From assembly GCF_028882255.1 (NCBI RefSeq), contig NZ_JARBUY010000004.1, forward strand, positions 94,629 to 158,628: 64,000 nt of DNA. The letters run 5' to 3'. Positions within the stretch are counted from its first letter, which is position 1, and each line of letters starts with the position of its first letter. The notes under the pieces are model-generated. The model was not told the origin of the DNA, searched no databases, and saw only the letters and a program-made list of their open reading frames with translations. The position numbers and the translations under genes are program-made. This DNA is from Maribacter polysaccharolyticus. GTDB taxonomy: Bacteria > Bacteroidota > Bacteroidia > Flavobacteriales > Flavobacteriaceae. Of this stretch, positions 7,527 through 17,612 are shown piece by piece.

Positions 7527-9122
7527 TTAGTATCCGTTGTTCTGTGTATAAAAATTAGGTAAATTGTCTATTTCCCTTTGTGGGAAAGGAAGATATTTCT
7601 TTTCACTTGTGTAGAACAAACTGTTTTCGTTTGAAAACTCAGTTAAAACATTATCCGCTTCACCAAAACGTATTAGATCGTACAAACGTTGGTTCTCATA
7701 AACAAACTCGACCCTTCTTTCCGCCAATAGATCTTCTTTGGTTAAATTCGCCACCTCTTCAAGACCGGCCCTAGAACGCACTTGATTAAATGCATCGATA
7801 GCCCTTGAATCGGTAGTACTGTTCGCTCCTGCCAAAATCGCTTCTGAATATAACAACAACACATCGGCATACCTTAATACGATCCAGTCGTTATCCCCTA
7901 TCTCACCATCGGTTGGGAATTTAACGTTAAAGGTATCTTTGGTATCATCGGAGGGATCATAAGACAAGGCATCGATACTGGCATAAAACCTTACGGGCTG
8001 TAGTTCGGGGGTCATTACTTCCAAAAAGTCAAGTGATGCAATGTTTACCCCATTGGATGGCCCCTGTAAGGTCATGGCAAAACTGAACGATTCCGAATCC
8101 GTTTCCACCTGATCGTCCAAACCACTATCACTGGTTACATAATTATCGCTACTTACCAAATCGTAAGCTATTGAGAATATGACCTCATCGTTGATTTCAT
8201 AAGCGGAATCATTTGTCCAAGAACCATCAAGGACGCCATCGGAGTACCCATCGGAAATGGAGTTCCCGAAAACATGGCCATAATCGATGACCAAATTAGC
8301 GTTATACTCATCGTCTGTAATCAGATCCACTGAAGTATCGGATGGGTCTGCATTGAACTCGAACTGTTCCGCATTATCCCTTTCGGTATATAATAAATCG
8401 TAATTATAAGTAGTATTGTTCTCAACGACAGACGCCAATAAGAGTTCGGCTTCCGTATAATTGGGATTAGGCTGACTTAAATACGCTTTGGCAGCCAAAC
8501 AAATAGCAGCCCCTTCGGTAGGGCGATATCTATTTTGTTCTACCCCGTTCAAATAGGCGATCGACGTTTTAAAATCATCGATGATTTTCTCGTACACCTC
8601 CGACTCCGGCAATTGTGGGTAATCCAAAGCTTCCTCTGTGGTTACGTCCAACACTTTATCGATATAGGGTACATTCTGATAGGCCCTAACCAAGTTGAAA
8701 TGACATAAAGCCCTCATGAAATAAGCCTCACCAACCGTATACTGCTGATCTTCAGGTGCCAAAAACCTATTGTCGATAATCGTATTCGCGTGTTTAATGG
8801 TGTGCATATTATTGGAATAATAAGTAGATACATCCCCATTATTCGCATCTATATTATATGCATTAAGAGCAGGGTAATTCCCGTTTTCGGTATTGGCCCT
8901 AACATTATCGGATCGTAACTCAACCAATAAGAATTCATTTGCAGGAATTTTTTGGTAGGCATCCAAAACCCCATTTGCCAATAATTCAAATCCATTGTTC
9001 GTTTGCAGTAACTCCTCGATTGAAAGTGCCGTAGGGTTACTCAGGTCCAGTTCTTCCTCACAACCTGTGATTAAGGCCATTAATGAAAAACAAACTATTA
9101 TATTTTTATATATTTTTCTCAT
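7527..9122 (-). CDS. SusD/RagB-family surface glycan-binding lipoprotein
   Basis: A 531-residue lipoprotein (lipobox ITGC, Cys21) of the SusD/RagB family: an N-terminal TPR-like region (FMRALCHFNLVRAYQNVPY is characteristic), and a C-terminal RagB/SusD part with LRYADVLLLYSEA and VRSRAGLEEV followed by the LAERRVEFVYENQRLYDLIRFG block. SusD acts as the lid on its SusC partner at the outer membrane and captures oligosaccharides. It follows susC1 by 6 nt and precedes the PKD lipoproteins, and in this setting the ligand should be alginate or its oligomers. Confidence 0.95.
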   Translation of the reverse strand: MRKIYKNIIVCFSLMALITGCEEELDLSNPTALSIEELLQTNNGFELLANGVLDAYQKIPANEFLLVELRSDNVRANTENGNYPALNAYNIDANNGDVSTYYSNNMHTIKHANTIIDNRFLAPEDQQYTVGEAYFMRALCHFNLVRAYQNVPYIDKVLDVTTEEALDYPQLPESEVYEKIIDDFKTSIAYLNGVEQNRYRPTEGAAICLAAKAYLSQPNPNYTEAELLLASVVENNTTYNYDLLYTERDNAEQFEFNADPSDTSVDLITDDEYNANLVIDYGHVFGNSISDGYSDGVLDGSWTNDSAYEINDEVIFSIAYDLVSSDNYVTSDSGLDDQVETDSESFSFAMTLQGPSNGVNIASLDFLEVMTPELQPVRFYASIDALSYDPSDDTKDTFNVKFPTDGEIGDNDWIVLRYADVLLLYSEAILAGANSTTDSRAIDAFNQVRSRAGLEEVANLTKEDLLAERRVEFVYENQRLYDLIRFGEADNVLTEFSNENSLFYTSEKKYLPFPQREIDNLPNFYTQNNGY

Positions 9123-9128
9123 AATTAA

Positions 9129-12100
9129 TTAAAATTGAAAGTTCATCCCTACTGAAATCGTTCTGACCACCGGACCATCACCTCTTTGATAGCCAGCTGT
9201 TAATGGCGTATTCGCATTACTTGAGGTTTGACCTGCAGCTTCAGGATTAAACCCTTCATACCCATCTGCGGTAAGGAACAGTAAATTCTCACCCGTTACA
9301 TACAATCTTAGTCTATCTATATTGTGTTTAGAAGTAAATGATTCTGGAAATGAAAAACCTAAAGTAATATTCCTTAATGCCACGAAAGAAGCATCTTGTA
9401 TATGATCATCGGTATACCTTCTATGGACCGTTAAATCGGCATCGGGGAAATTGGCTACCTCATTTACAGCCGACTCACTGGCATAATACAGTTGGTCTAA
9501 ATCCGCGACCCGAACCTCAGCCCCATGGGAACCTTGCCATTGAAATGAAAAATCGAAATCATTATATTTAAAATCAGAACCGAATCCCCATGTAAAATCA
9601 GGATATGGACTACCTAATTCCGTTCTATCCTCATCATCGATAATACCATCATTGTTCAAATCTTTTACATAAACATCGGCATAGTCGTTATTGAACCTGT
9701 TGAATGGATTGTCTACCCACTCCAACGGAATTTCCCTATCATAAACCCATCCGTAGAATGAAGTTATGGGCTGACCTATTTTGGCAATGAATTCGGTAGG
9801 TCTGGTATCCTGATCGATTCTGGAAATAATCTGCTCATTATTACCTAGACTCTTAACGGTATTCCTGTTCAAGGAGAACTGACCTGATGCCAACCAACTG
9901 AATTTTTCAGTAGTCAAGATCCTTGAATTCAATTCAAGTTCTATACCTTCATTTTTAACTTCACCTATATTTTGCAACCAATTATCCGTGCCATATGTAG
10001 CGGCTACCGGTGCAAAGAGGATTAGGTCTTCACTGGTCCTTGTATAGTAATCGGCTGCTAAGGTTACTAGCCCCCTACCGAATGTAACATCGATACCAGG
10101 GTTGAATTCAACCAATTTTTCCCAACCTAAATCCGAATTTGCCAAGGTTACCGCTTTTACTCCGGTCTCTCCGTTATATCCGATGGTACTGAAGGTCTCT
10201 TCAAACCTGTAAAGGGATTCAAATATGTCGCTCGAAATCTCGTTAGACCCTGAAACACCATAACTGGCCCTTAATTTCAAAAAGGTAACAAAATCGCTAT
10301 CCGATAGGAATTCTTCATTGGACATTACCCAACCCACAGATGCTGCCGGAAAGAAACCGAACCTTGTATTCGACCCGAATCGAGTACTACCGTCGGTACG
10401 GGCAGAAACTTGTAAAAGGTATCTGGAATCATAATCATAATCCACCCTTCCAAAATACGAAACCAGTTTATCGGTTCCATTATCCGTATAGGTAGTCCCT
10501 CCATCCGCAATGGCAATATTATTGTTAAAATCATCGGTATACCCTACGGCCTCCGATTCTTGAATGTAAAAATCCCTATGGGTGTACTCAAACCCGAGTA
10601 TGGAGTTAAGGTTATGCTTTCCAAAACTCTTCGTATACTTAAGTAAGGATTCGAAGGCATATTGATTCAATTCCTCACGTCGCTCCAATCGGTAAGATTC
10701 TTGATCTCTATTCTCTTGCCCATATAAATAATCGGCCTCATTGGTCTTATTATGTCTAAATACCCCTGATATGGATTGTCTAAAGTTCAGCCCTTCCGCC
10801 AATTCAAAGTCAAGGTAGGAAGAAGCATTCAACGTTAACTTTTTCTTGAGCCTGGATCTTTCCAAGTAATGCACCAAAGGATGTACGTTTTTTGTGGTCG
10901 ACAGGGTCAAACCGCCCGAAGTCAGATCACTGACCAAAGGAAGTCCGGTATTAGGGTCCCTGGCAATTGATCTTGAATCATTGGCATCAACCGTAAATAC
11001 GTGATCGAAAGCCCTTGAAAAACCATAACTCCCTACCCCGATATTTTCGAATAGTTTACCTGCATCACCGGGATCCGATTGGGTGATATACTTTAAATGC
11101 TCTTCATTTAAATAGAGGGGAATATGCCCATATTGTCTTAGAGGGTCGGTAAATCGCGTAGGCACCCTTACCTGGTCATTGTAATTAACACGTAAATTTG
11201 CCCCAAATCTGATTTTCTCATTTTTTGATTTACTATCGACTTTTATTCGAGCGTTATATTTCTCAAAGCTATCGGTCAATACGATACCTTCATCATCGAG
11301 ATATCCGAAAGAAGCGGTATAATTGGTCAATTCAGTACCACCCCTTACGGCCAAGGAGTGACTGGTAATAACGCCCCCATCAAAAATTTCATCTTGCCAA
11401 TTCGATTCACCTCCGCCTAATGAAGCTATGAAATCCATAGCCTCCAGTTCTGCATAAGCCGTATTATAATCCCCAATGATCCTATCATAATTTTCACTAT
11501 CAACGGAAATTGCATTCACTGTGCTCTCCAAACCGTTCAACCGAGCCCTTTCATCAGCGATTGAGGTATTGAAATTATTGTTTTTGGTAGCATATTTATA
11601 TCCGGTAAACGAGTTATAAAAGAATTTGGTTTTTCCTTTTACCCCTTTCTTTAACGTTATCAAGATAACCCCGTTGGCCCCTCGAGAACCGTATATTGCC
11701 ACAGATGATGCATCTTTCAATACACTGATGGACTCGATGTTATTATTATCGATAGACCCTAAAATATCGGAATCAGTACCTAATACAACCCCATCAACAA
11801 CAATCAGTGGAGCAGACGAACCCGTAATGGACCCTGGCCCCCTTAAGGTAATCTTGGGATCACCACCTGCCTCAGAAGCCACTGTTTGGATTCTTAAACC
11901 GGCTACCCTACCCTTTAAGGCATCCTCAACACGGGATACGGAAACGTTCTCGATGTCCTCTCCGGAAACTTCGGTCAAGGCACTGGTTACACTGGTCTTT
12001 AATTGATTTCCGTAACCTATTACGACCACTTCCTCCAATTGTGCCGCATCGGTAACAAAGGTAATATCCAATCTTTCTTGGCCATTTATGGTTACTGTTT

Positions 12101-12341
12101 GTGTGACAAATCCCAAATAAGAGAATTGCAGAACATCCCCATTGGATACTTTAATGGAATAATTGCCATCAAAATCCGTTGCCGTACCTGATGTGGTACC
12201 TAAAATAAGGACATTGGCGGCTGGAATGGGAATATTGTCGGAATCCGTTACCGTACCCGAGAGCACATATCCGTCTTGTGCGAATAATGTAATATTGAAT
12301 AACATTACCGCGACTAAAGTTAGTTTAGTTTTTAAATTCAT
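9129..12341 (-). CDS. SusC/RagA-family TonB-dependent outer-membrane transporter
   Basis: A 1070-residue TonB-dependent receptor. Signal peptide 1-21, then a carboxypeptidase-like regulatory domain (about 25-110: SGTVTDSDNIPIPAANV, TATDFDGNYSI), a TonB-box-like VVVIGYG, a plug with IVVDGVV and SVLKDASSVAIYGSRGANGVI, and a 22-stranded barrel ending in the aromatic residue Phe (MNFQF). It imports oligo-alginates with its SusD partner, driven by TonB. It is the first gene of the operon that ends with PL7, and its own promoter with three operator boxes lies about 340 nt upstream, leaving a long leader. Confidence 0.95.
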   Translation of the reverse strand: MNLKTKLTLVAVMLFNITLFAQDGYVLSGTVTDSDNIPIPAANVLILGTTSGTATDFDGNYSIKVSNGDVLQFSYLGFVTQTVTINGQERLDITFVTDAAQLEEVVVIGYGNQLKTSVTSALTEVSGEDIENVSVSRVEDALKGRVAGLRIQTVASEAGGDPKITLRGPGSITGSSAPLIVVDGVVLGTDSDILGSIDNNNIESISVLKDASSVAIYGSRGANGVILITLKKGVKGKTKFFYNSFTGYKYATKNNNFNTSIADERARLNGLESTVNAISVDSENYDRIIGDYNTAYAELEAMDFIASLGGGESNWQDEIFDGGVITSHSLAVRGGTELTNYTASFGYLDDEGIVLTDSFEKYNARIKVDSKSKNEKIRFGANLRVNYNDQVRVPTRFTDPLRQYGHIPLYLNEEHLKYITQSDPGDAGKLFENIGVGSYGFSRAFDHVFTVDANDSRSIARDPNTGLPLVSDLTSGGLTLSTTKNVHPLVHYLERSRLKKKLTLNASSYLDFELAEGLNFRQSISGVFRHNKTNEADYLYGQENRDQESYRLERREELNQYAFESLLKYTKSFGKHNLNSILGFEYTHRDFYIQESEAVGYTDDFNNNIAIADGGTTYTDNGTDKLVSYFGRVDYDYDSRYLLQVSARTDGSTRFGSNTRFGFFPAASVGWVMSNEEFLSDSDFVTFLKLRASYGVSGSNEISSDIFESLYRFEETFSTIGYNGETGVKAVTLANSDLGWEKLVEFNPGIDVTFGRGLVTLAADYYTRTSEDLILFAPVAATYGTDNWLQNIGEVKNEGIELELNSRILTTEKFSWLASGQFSLNRNTVKSLGNNEQIISRIDQDTRPTEFIAKIGQPITSFYGWVYDREIPLEWVDNPFNRFNNDYADVYVKDLNNDGIIDDEDRTELGSPYPDFTWGFGSDFKYNDFDFSFQWQGSHGAEVRVADLDQLYYASESAVNEVANFPDADLTVHRRYTDDHIQDASFVALRNITLGFSFPESFTSKHNIDRLRLYVTGENLLFLTADGYEGFNPEAAGQTSSNANTPLTAGYQRGDGPVVRTISVGMNFQF

Positions 12342-12690
12342 TTGTAATCTTGATTATGTTCATAAATAATACAGGCCAATACCCAAAGTGGGAATTGACA
12401 AATGGGATATTGGAATCTCGAATATCCGTCCTTACTTGAACACAGTGCCCGCAAAAGAAGTCAATGATAGTTCATAGAACCTTCTTATGAAAAGCCTGCA
12501 TACGTAAAGTAGTACATGTTTTAACGATTAACCTTTGGTCAAAAGAAAGTGACCATTACTGAAGGTTTAGGTTTGTGCTATCCTTATTTATCCAGCTAAT
12601 TTCATTGAATATAGAATTTGATTGAGTTAGTAATTGATTTTGTTGTTATTTGTTATTTGGTCATCCAAACTGGTTTACCAATTTGGTTTA
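12342..12690 (-). promoter_or_regulatory. Long structured 5' leader of susC1
   Basis: From the predicted transcript start near 12686 to the ATG is about 340 nt without a gene. It contains a composite stem: AACCTT (12530-12535) with AAGGTT (12562-12567) enclosing GGTCA (12537-12541) / TGACC (12550-12554), and a stem CCAATA (12376-12381) / TATTGG (12408-12413) near the start. The block CTAATTTCATTGAATAT (12596-12612, plus-strand reading) and the start-proximal ATTCATTTGTAATCTT recur in the susC2 leader. Confidence 0.5.
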
Positions 12691-12722
12691 CCAAATATAT
12701 GTTATTTTTTCGTTAAAACAGA
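12658..12722 (-). promoter_or_regulatory. susC1 promoter with three 13-bp-spaced TGGTnnACCA operator boxes
   Basis: The boxes TGGTCATCCA (12658-12667), TGGTTTACCA (12671-12680) and TGGTTTACCA (12684-12693) start exactly 13 bp apart. On the minus strand the outer box overlaps the -7 element TATATTTG (complement of 12692-12699); 19 nt further upstream lies TCTG, close to the -33 consensus TTTG. The overlap with -7 and the start site fits repression by the GntR/FadR regulator encoded at 19880-20590. Between 12723 and 13309 I see no gene. Confidence 0.75.
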
Positions 12723-13309
12723 TGATTTGGCGACTTTAACATTTTTAATCCGTTGAAATTTCGATTATCGGATAATAATTACCCTTAAAATGATGAATTT
12801 GTAATAGTTATTCTGAACCTCGAATATGGATTATGTAGAAAAAATCCCTGTTCTATGCATATCCAGCCCAAAGCAAACCCATATCCCCTCTCATTTTTAG
12901 CTGTTTATATATTCCGAGAGGCAGATTTAGGCGCATTTTCCACTCAAAATTGCCACATACTACTAGCAAAAACTTCGAATACGCATGTGCCTTATTTAAA
13001 CTTCAGAAAAAAAGCAAACGGCCCAATCTAAACGGGTGTCCTTTTTATGGGATACTGCCTAGGTGTCACTAAATATCAATTGTCAAGGGAGGACCCCAAA
13101 AGTCGTCATTAAAGGTAAAAATTGAACTTAAAAGGTAGCCAAAGTGAACCTTCGGCCTTCTACGCACATATTGTTGCTTATAAGTTCAAATCGAAGAAAG
13201 ATCAATAGTCGTATAGAATTACATAATGATCAAAAAAAAACCACAAGTACACATCTCCCTATCCGTACGATGTGTTCACGAATTTATAATCTGAATTCGG
13301 TTTGCTTGA

Positions 13310-14584
13310 TTAAAAATAATCTAGCAAGGCAAGAATTCCGTTATAAGAAATAACGCATGAAAAGAAGAATGCTCCTAGCAATCCCAAGTTGACTAAAATA
13401 TTCGTTTTGTATCCTTTCATGATTTTCTTGTTATTGATAAGCAAAACAATTCCAATAATGACTACGGGAAGAACAAAAACATTGAACACCTGGGACAATA
13501 TCTGCATTTCTATGGGATTTGCCCCAAACACAGGAACAATCAAAGCAAATAAACATGCTATTGCAGTAATAATCCTAAATTGGACCGAATTCGTATCCAA
13601 CTCCCCAGACTGATAATCGGCCAACAAAATAGGAGCAATCAAAAGACAGGGAAAAATTGAAGAGAGACCGGCACTTAATGTACCGAAAAAGAACAACGTT
13701 AAAGCAAACTTGCCAGCAACGGGTTCCAAGGTGTTTACCATATCCAATACTTTGGTAACGGGTTGGCCTTGATGAAAAAGAGCACCACTTGCCACTGCCA
13801 TAACCGATCCACTGATGATAAACACCAAAATAGCAGCAGTAATGGAATCTTTCTTTTGTTGCATAAGATTATTTATCGTCCAACCTTTTCCTTTGATAAA
13901 AAGAGGTCGAGATAAGAAAGTAGCGGACGCCATGGTAGTACCAACAAATGCAGCTACCATCATTTTCCCCCCTTCAACTTGAGGTATAGATGGCACTAAC
14001 CCCTGAAGTACCTCCACGGGCAAGGGATAAACCATAAACAAGGAAACAATGAACGACAAACCCATTATGGTTACGAACACAACCAAGATTTTTTCAAAAA
14101 AATTATATTTTCCTACCCATAAAAGCGCGTACATAACCCCTATCACAAGAATGGCCACAATTAACACGGTTTCATACTTATACCCTTCCAATTGCGGAAA
14201 ATAAATCAAAAATATCTCGTAAATAATATTGGCAGAAATACCGAGAATACCCATTAGGGAATTCCATTGACCAAAAGAAATTCCAACAATAATCAAAATG
14301 GCCAATAATTTACCGCTCTTAAGGTGCTTTTTAAAAGCAAAAAGAGCGGTTTCCCCTGTAATCAAAGCATATTTTCCATAAACGTACATTAAAAGCCCCG
14401 AAAAGACACAGCTAATCAGCAATACCCATAACAACTGCATGCCATACGTACTTCCAGCAACGATCATTGAGGTAACGCTACCGGTACCAATAGTGTATCC
14501 GATAGCAAAAATACCAGGTCCAAAAGCCAACACCAATGCAAGCAATTGTTTAATCAGTGAACCACTTGCATTTGGCTTTTCCAT
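13310..14584 (-). CDS. NRAMP-fold membrane transporter lacking the metal-binding motif
   Basis: A 424-residue protein with about 11 transmembrane segments. The first helix (FGPGIFAIGY then GTGSVTS and EAGS-like VAGSTYG) aligns with NRAMP transporters, but the metal-ligand motif DPGN is replaced by GTGS (33-36). In the sixth helix the usual MPH motif reads MASATFLSR. It therefore should not bind Mn/Fe in the standard way. It is the last gene of the gntR-MFS-SDR-kdgK-PFK-eda operon, only 4 nt after eda, so a role in uronate or KDG/pyruvate-related transport, or in supply of Mg for the kinases, is possible. The fold call is firm, the substrate is unknown. Confidence 0.75.
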   Translation of the reverse strand: MEKPNASGSLIKQLLALVLAFGPGIFAIGYTIGTGSVTSMIVAGSTYGMQLLWVLLISCVFSGLLMYVYGKYALITGETALFAFKKHLKSGKLLAILIIVGISFGQWNSLMGILGISANIIYEIFLIYFPQLEGYKYETVLIVAILVIGVMYALLWVGKYNFFEKILVVFVTIMGLSFIVSLFMVYPLPVEVLQGLVPSIPQVEGGKMMVAAFVGTTMASATFLSRPLFIKGKGWTINNLMQQKKDSITAAILVFIISGSVMAVASGALFHQGQPVTKVLDMVNTLEPVAGKFALTLFFFGTLSAGLSSIFPCLLIAPILLADYQSGELDTNSVQFRIITAIACLFALIVPVFGANPIEMQILSQVFNVFVLPVVIIGIVLLINNKKIMKGYKTNILVNLGLLGAFFFSCVISYNGILALLDYF

Positions 14585-14588
14585 ATCA

Positions 14589-15257
14589 CTAACCCCTTAC
14601 TTTTTTAATCGTTTCCAAGGCTTCTTTAACCTTCAGCTCCAAACCGGAATAATCTTTATTTGCAAGCACCTCTTTGCTTATTAATTGAGAGCCCATACCA
14701 ACACAGGTTACTCCTGCTTCGAACCAACCTTTTAAATTCGAAGGTTCTGTAGATACACCTCCTGTTGGCATTACACTTGTCCAAGGTTGTGGACCTTTAA
14801 TCGCTTTTACAAAACCTGGGCCATATGTAGATCCCGGAAATAACTTAACGATTTCACATCCCAATTCCTCTGCCCTGTTGATTTCGGTCAAAGACCCACA
14901 ACCTGGCGACCACAGTACTTTTCTGCGATTACATGCAATGGCTATATCTTCACGTAGTGAAGGGGTTACGATAAAATTCGCCCCTAATTGCATGTATAAG
15001 GAAGCAGCCCCTGCATCGGTAATGGAACCCACCCCTAAAATCATGCCGGGCAATTCGGCTATGGCGTATTTGTTCAATTCGCCAAAAATCTCAAAGGCAA
15101 AATCACCTCTACTGGTAAACTCCATCAATCGAGCCCCACCATCATAACAAGCTTTAAGTACTTTTTTACCCAATTCAATATCTGGATGATAAAACAAAGG
15201 CACCATGCCTGTTTCTTTCATCACGGATGCCACTTCAATTCTTGAATATTGTGCCAT
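14589..15257 (-). CDS. eda: KDPG aldolase (2-dehydro-3-deoxy-phosphogluconate aldolase)
   Basis: A 222-residue class I aldolase that splits KDPG into pyruvate and glyceraldehyde 3-phosphate, the last step of alginate monomer catabolism. The catalytic Glu lies in LMEFTSRGD (Glu46) and the Schiff-base Lys in IVKLFPGS (Lys138); MPTGGVS forms the phosphate site. It is a near copy of the gene at 46865-47533: most residues are the same over the full length, with divergence mainly at the C-terminus. It lies 6 nt after the PFK gene and 4 nt before the NRAMP-like gene, clearly one operon. Confidence 0.94.
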   Translation of the reverse strand: MAQYSRIEVASVMKETGMVPLFYHPDIELGKKVLKACYDGGARLMEFTSRGDFAFEIFGELNKYAIAELPGMILGVGSITDAGAASLYMQLGANFIVTPSLREDIAIACNRRKVLWSPGCGSLTEINRAEELGCEIVKLFPGSTYGPGFVKAIKGPQPWTSVMPTGGVSTEPSNLKGWFEAGVTCVGMGSQLISKEVLANKDYSGLELKVKEALETIKKVRG

Positions 15258-15263
15258 ATCTTT

Positions 15264-16487
15264 TTATTTTTTATTTAATATTTTTTTGAAATCATACGCT
15301 GAAGGATCTTTCAAATACTTTTCGGCAGCGTCATAATCCCTTTCTTTTATATAATCTAAATTTTGAAAACACAAATTTGCGAACTCGGATTCAATTTCCA
15401 CCAAACGCGGCGGAATTTTACCGCTCTCGTCCTGCATATCGGCTAAAAACAAAGGTTTTATCTCTCCCCTTGAGTTTGCACTTACCATACAGCCACTTAG
15501 CCCTTGATCGTATAATTTCTTTACCCCTATGCCAAGCAGTGTGCATAGCGTTAGATCAAATCCAATGGGTCTACAACAGCGCAGTTCATAACCCAATTCC
15601 ACAGGCCTGCTTTTTACGTCCAACCCAAGTTTTTCCAACTCCTTTTGCAGAAGTACATTTAAAATATGCGATTTACTCACATTCCCCAATTCAGGATGGC
15701 CATGGTCGTCATAGGTGAAGTTTATCCCGATTTTATCCAATTCGGATTTGGGCATTGAATGAAAAACACCTTCACTGACCATTGCCACACCATATTCGAC
15801 ACCTTTGATCTTTCTTTTTACAATGGAAGAAATAATAAGTCGAATGACCTTATCGAGCGTTAGATCGGTTTTATTGAACATCTCAGGGATAACCATTATC
15901 GGAAAATGGCAACTAGTGGCTATTCCGAATGCCAAATGGCCTGCCGATCTTCCCATGGCGCACATGACGAACCAATTGTGACTTGTACGCGCATCTTCAT
16001 AGGTCGTATTGGCGATTCGCACCCCTTCATCCTTAGCGGAATGGAACCCAAAAGTAGGATTCCTATCAGGCAAAGGCAAATCGTTGTCAATTGTTTTGGG
16101 AACATGTATATTGGAAATCAATATACGCTCCTTTTCAAGATATGCAGTAATCCTATTGGCCGTAGAGGCGGTATCATCACCGCCAATACTGACCAACAGT
16201 TTTACATTATTATCCAAAAACAGCCTTGTATTCAGCTTTTCATCACTAGGTTTAAACCTACTCATGACCAAGGTAGATCCACCTCGACTAAAAATTCTAT
16301 CGGCATGATCAAAATCAAATTCCTTTATTTTCGGGTTTTGACTGAAAATACCCCTAAAACCTTCATGCAATCCAAAGACCCTATAACCGTCCTTTAAAAA
16401 AACCTTGGCCACCGTACTGATCACTGAATTTATTCCAGGTGCGGGTCCTCCGCCACAAATAATCAAGATTGATTTACCTTTGGTCAT
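15264..16487 (-). CDS. Phosphofructokinase family protein, PPi-dependent type
   Basis: A PFK-A family enzyme of 407 residues from the ATG at 16487. Key motifs are GGGPAPGINS (phosphate-donor site), GGDDTAS and PKTIDNDL. The Asp in GGDD and the Lys in PKTIDND are the residues that mark pyrophosphate-dependent enzymes, where ATP enzymes have GGDG and PGTIDND. It should interconvert fructose 6-phosphate and fructose 1,6-bisphosphate, reversibly. A longer start at 16559 (431 residues) is possible but overlaps kdgK by 29 bp and adds a tail without family similarity, so I prefer 16487. Lying between kdgK and eda, it may carry triose phosphate from KDPG cleavage upward to hexose phosphate. Confidence 0.85.
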   Translation of the reverse strand: MTKGKSILIICGGGPAPGINSVISTVAKVFLKDGYRVFGLHEGFRGIFSQNPKIKEFDFDHADRIFSRGGSTLVMSRFKPSDEKLNTRLFLDNNVKLLVSIGGDDTASTANRITAYLEKERILISNIHVPKTIDNDLPLPDRNPTFGFHSAKDEGVRIANTTYEDARTSHNWFVMCAMGRSAGHLAFGIATSCHFPIMVIPEMFNKTDLTLDKVIRLIISSIVKRKIKGVEYGVAMVSEGVFHSMPKSELDKIGINFTYDDHGHPELGNVSKSHILNVLLQKELEKLGLDVKSRPVELGYELRCCRPIGFDLTLCTLLGIGVKKLYDQGLSGCMVSANSRGEIKPLFLADMQDESGKIPPRLVEIESEFANLCFQNLDYIKERDYDAAEKYLKDPSAYDFKKILNKK

Positions 16488-16530
16488 ATTAGAAACGCTT
16501 TTTGGGTATTTAGGTATAAAATGGAATTGA

Positions 16531-17571
16531 TTATCTGGCAACTCGACCAGAGGCATCACCGCCCATTAATTTTTCAACCTCAGCAACGGTAACCAAGTTC
16601 GCATCGCCTTTGATCGTATGCTTCAAACAGGATGCTGCTACTGCAAAATCCAGAGCATTTTGATCATCTTCGGGATATTTCAATAATCCGTAGATCAAAC
16701 CACCCATGAACGAATCACCACCACCAACACGATCCACGATATCGGTAATCTGATATTGGCGTGTCTCATACATTTTTTTACCATCATATAAGACTCCTGC
16801 CCATGTATTATGTGAAGCGGAAATAGACCCACGAAGAGTGGTTATCACTTTTTTGGCACGTGGGAATTTTTCCATCATTTGCTTACATACCGACAAAAAC
16901 GCTTCTGCTTTCACGTCATGTCCTTGGGTCTGTACGGTAAGCCCTTCTGGTTTAATGCCGAAATGCATTTCCGCATCCTCTTCATTACCCAAGATGATAT
17001 CGCAATAGGATGTCAACTCTGTCATGATCGCTTCACGGTCACCTCCATATTTCCACAATTTAGCACGATAGTTCAAATCGGTGGAAATGGTTATTCCTTT
17101 TTCACTTGCGGCCTTTACCGCTTCCAGGCATACGTCTGCTGCCCCTTGTGAGATAGCAGGTGTGATTCCTGTCCAATGGAACCATTCAACGCCATCGAAT
17201 ACAGCATCCCAATCGATCATTCCTGATTCAATTTCGCTAATTGCAGAATGGGCCCGGTCATAAACGACTTTACTGCCTCTACTTACAGCTCCCGTTTCAA
17301 GAAAATAGATTCCCAAACGGTCCCCTCCATAAACGATTTTATCGACTCCGACACCACGCTTACGCATTTCCATAAGGGCGCATTCACCGATATCATTTTT
17401 AGGAAGTCTCGTAACGAAATCCACGGGAACGCCATAATTGGCCAAGGAAACGGCCACATTTGATTCACCCCCTCCATAGACCACATCAAAACTATTGGCT
17501 TGTGAAAATCTTAAAAATCCAGGAGGTGCCAATCTTAGCATTATCTCTCCGAAAGTAACTACTTTTTTCAT
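16531..17571 (-). CDS. kdgK: 2-dehydro-3-deoxygluconate kinase (PfkB family)
   Basis: A 346-residue ribokinase-family enzyme that makes KDPG from KDG with ATP. The substrate-binding GGGESNVAVSLA block (33-44) and the anion-hole/catalytic motif DRVGGGDSFMGG near residue 285 (catalytic Asp in GGGDSF) are clear. A second gene at 47551-48591 is highly similar over the whole length and has the same size. Order here is MFS, SDR, kdgK, PFK, eda, matching the sequence of steps DEH, KDG, KDPG, pyruvate plus triose phosphate. Confidence 0.94.
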   Translation of the reverse strand: MKKVVTFGEIMLRLAPPGFLRFSQANSFDVVYGGGESNVAVSLANYGVPVDFVTRLPKNDIGECALMEMRKRGVGVDKIVYGGDRLGIYFLETGAVSRGSKVVYDRAHSAISEIESGMIDWDAVFDGVEWFHWTGITPAISQGAADVCLEAVKAASEKGITISTDLNYRAKLWKYGGDREAIMTELTSYCDIILGNEEDAEMHFGIKPEGLTVQTQGHDVKAEAFLSVCKQMMEKFPRAKKVITTLRGSISASHNTWAGVLYDGKKMYETRQYQITDIVDRVGGGDSFMGGLIYGLLKYPEDDQNALDFAVAASCLKHTIKGDANLVTVAEVEKLMGGDASGRVAR

Positions 17572-17612
17572 TTCAAAATCGGATTAGTTAATTTATGTTT
17601 TTATACTATAGT

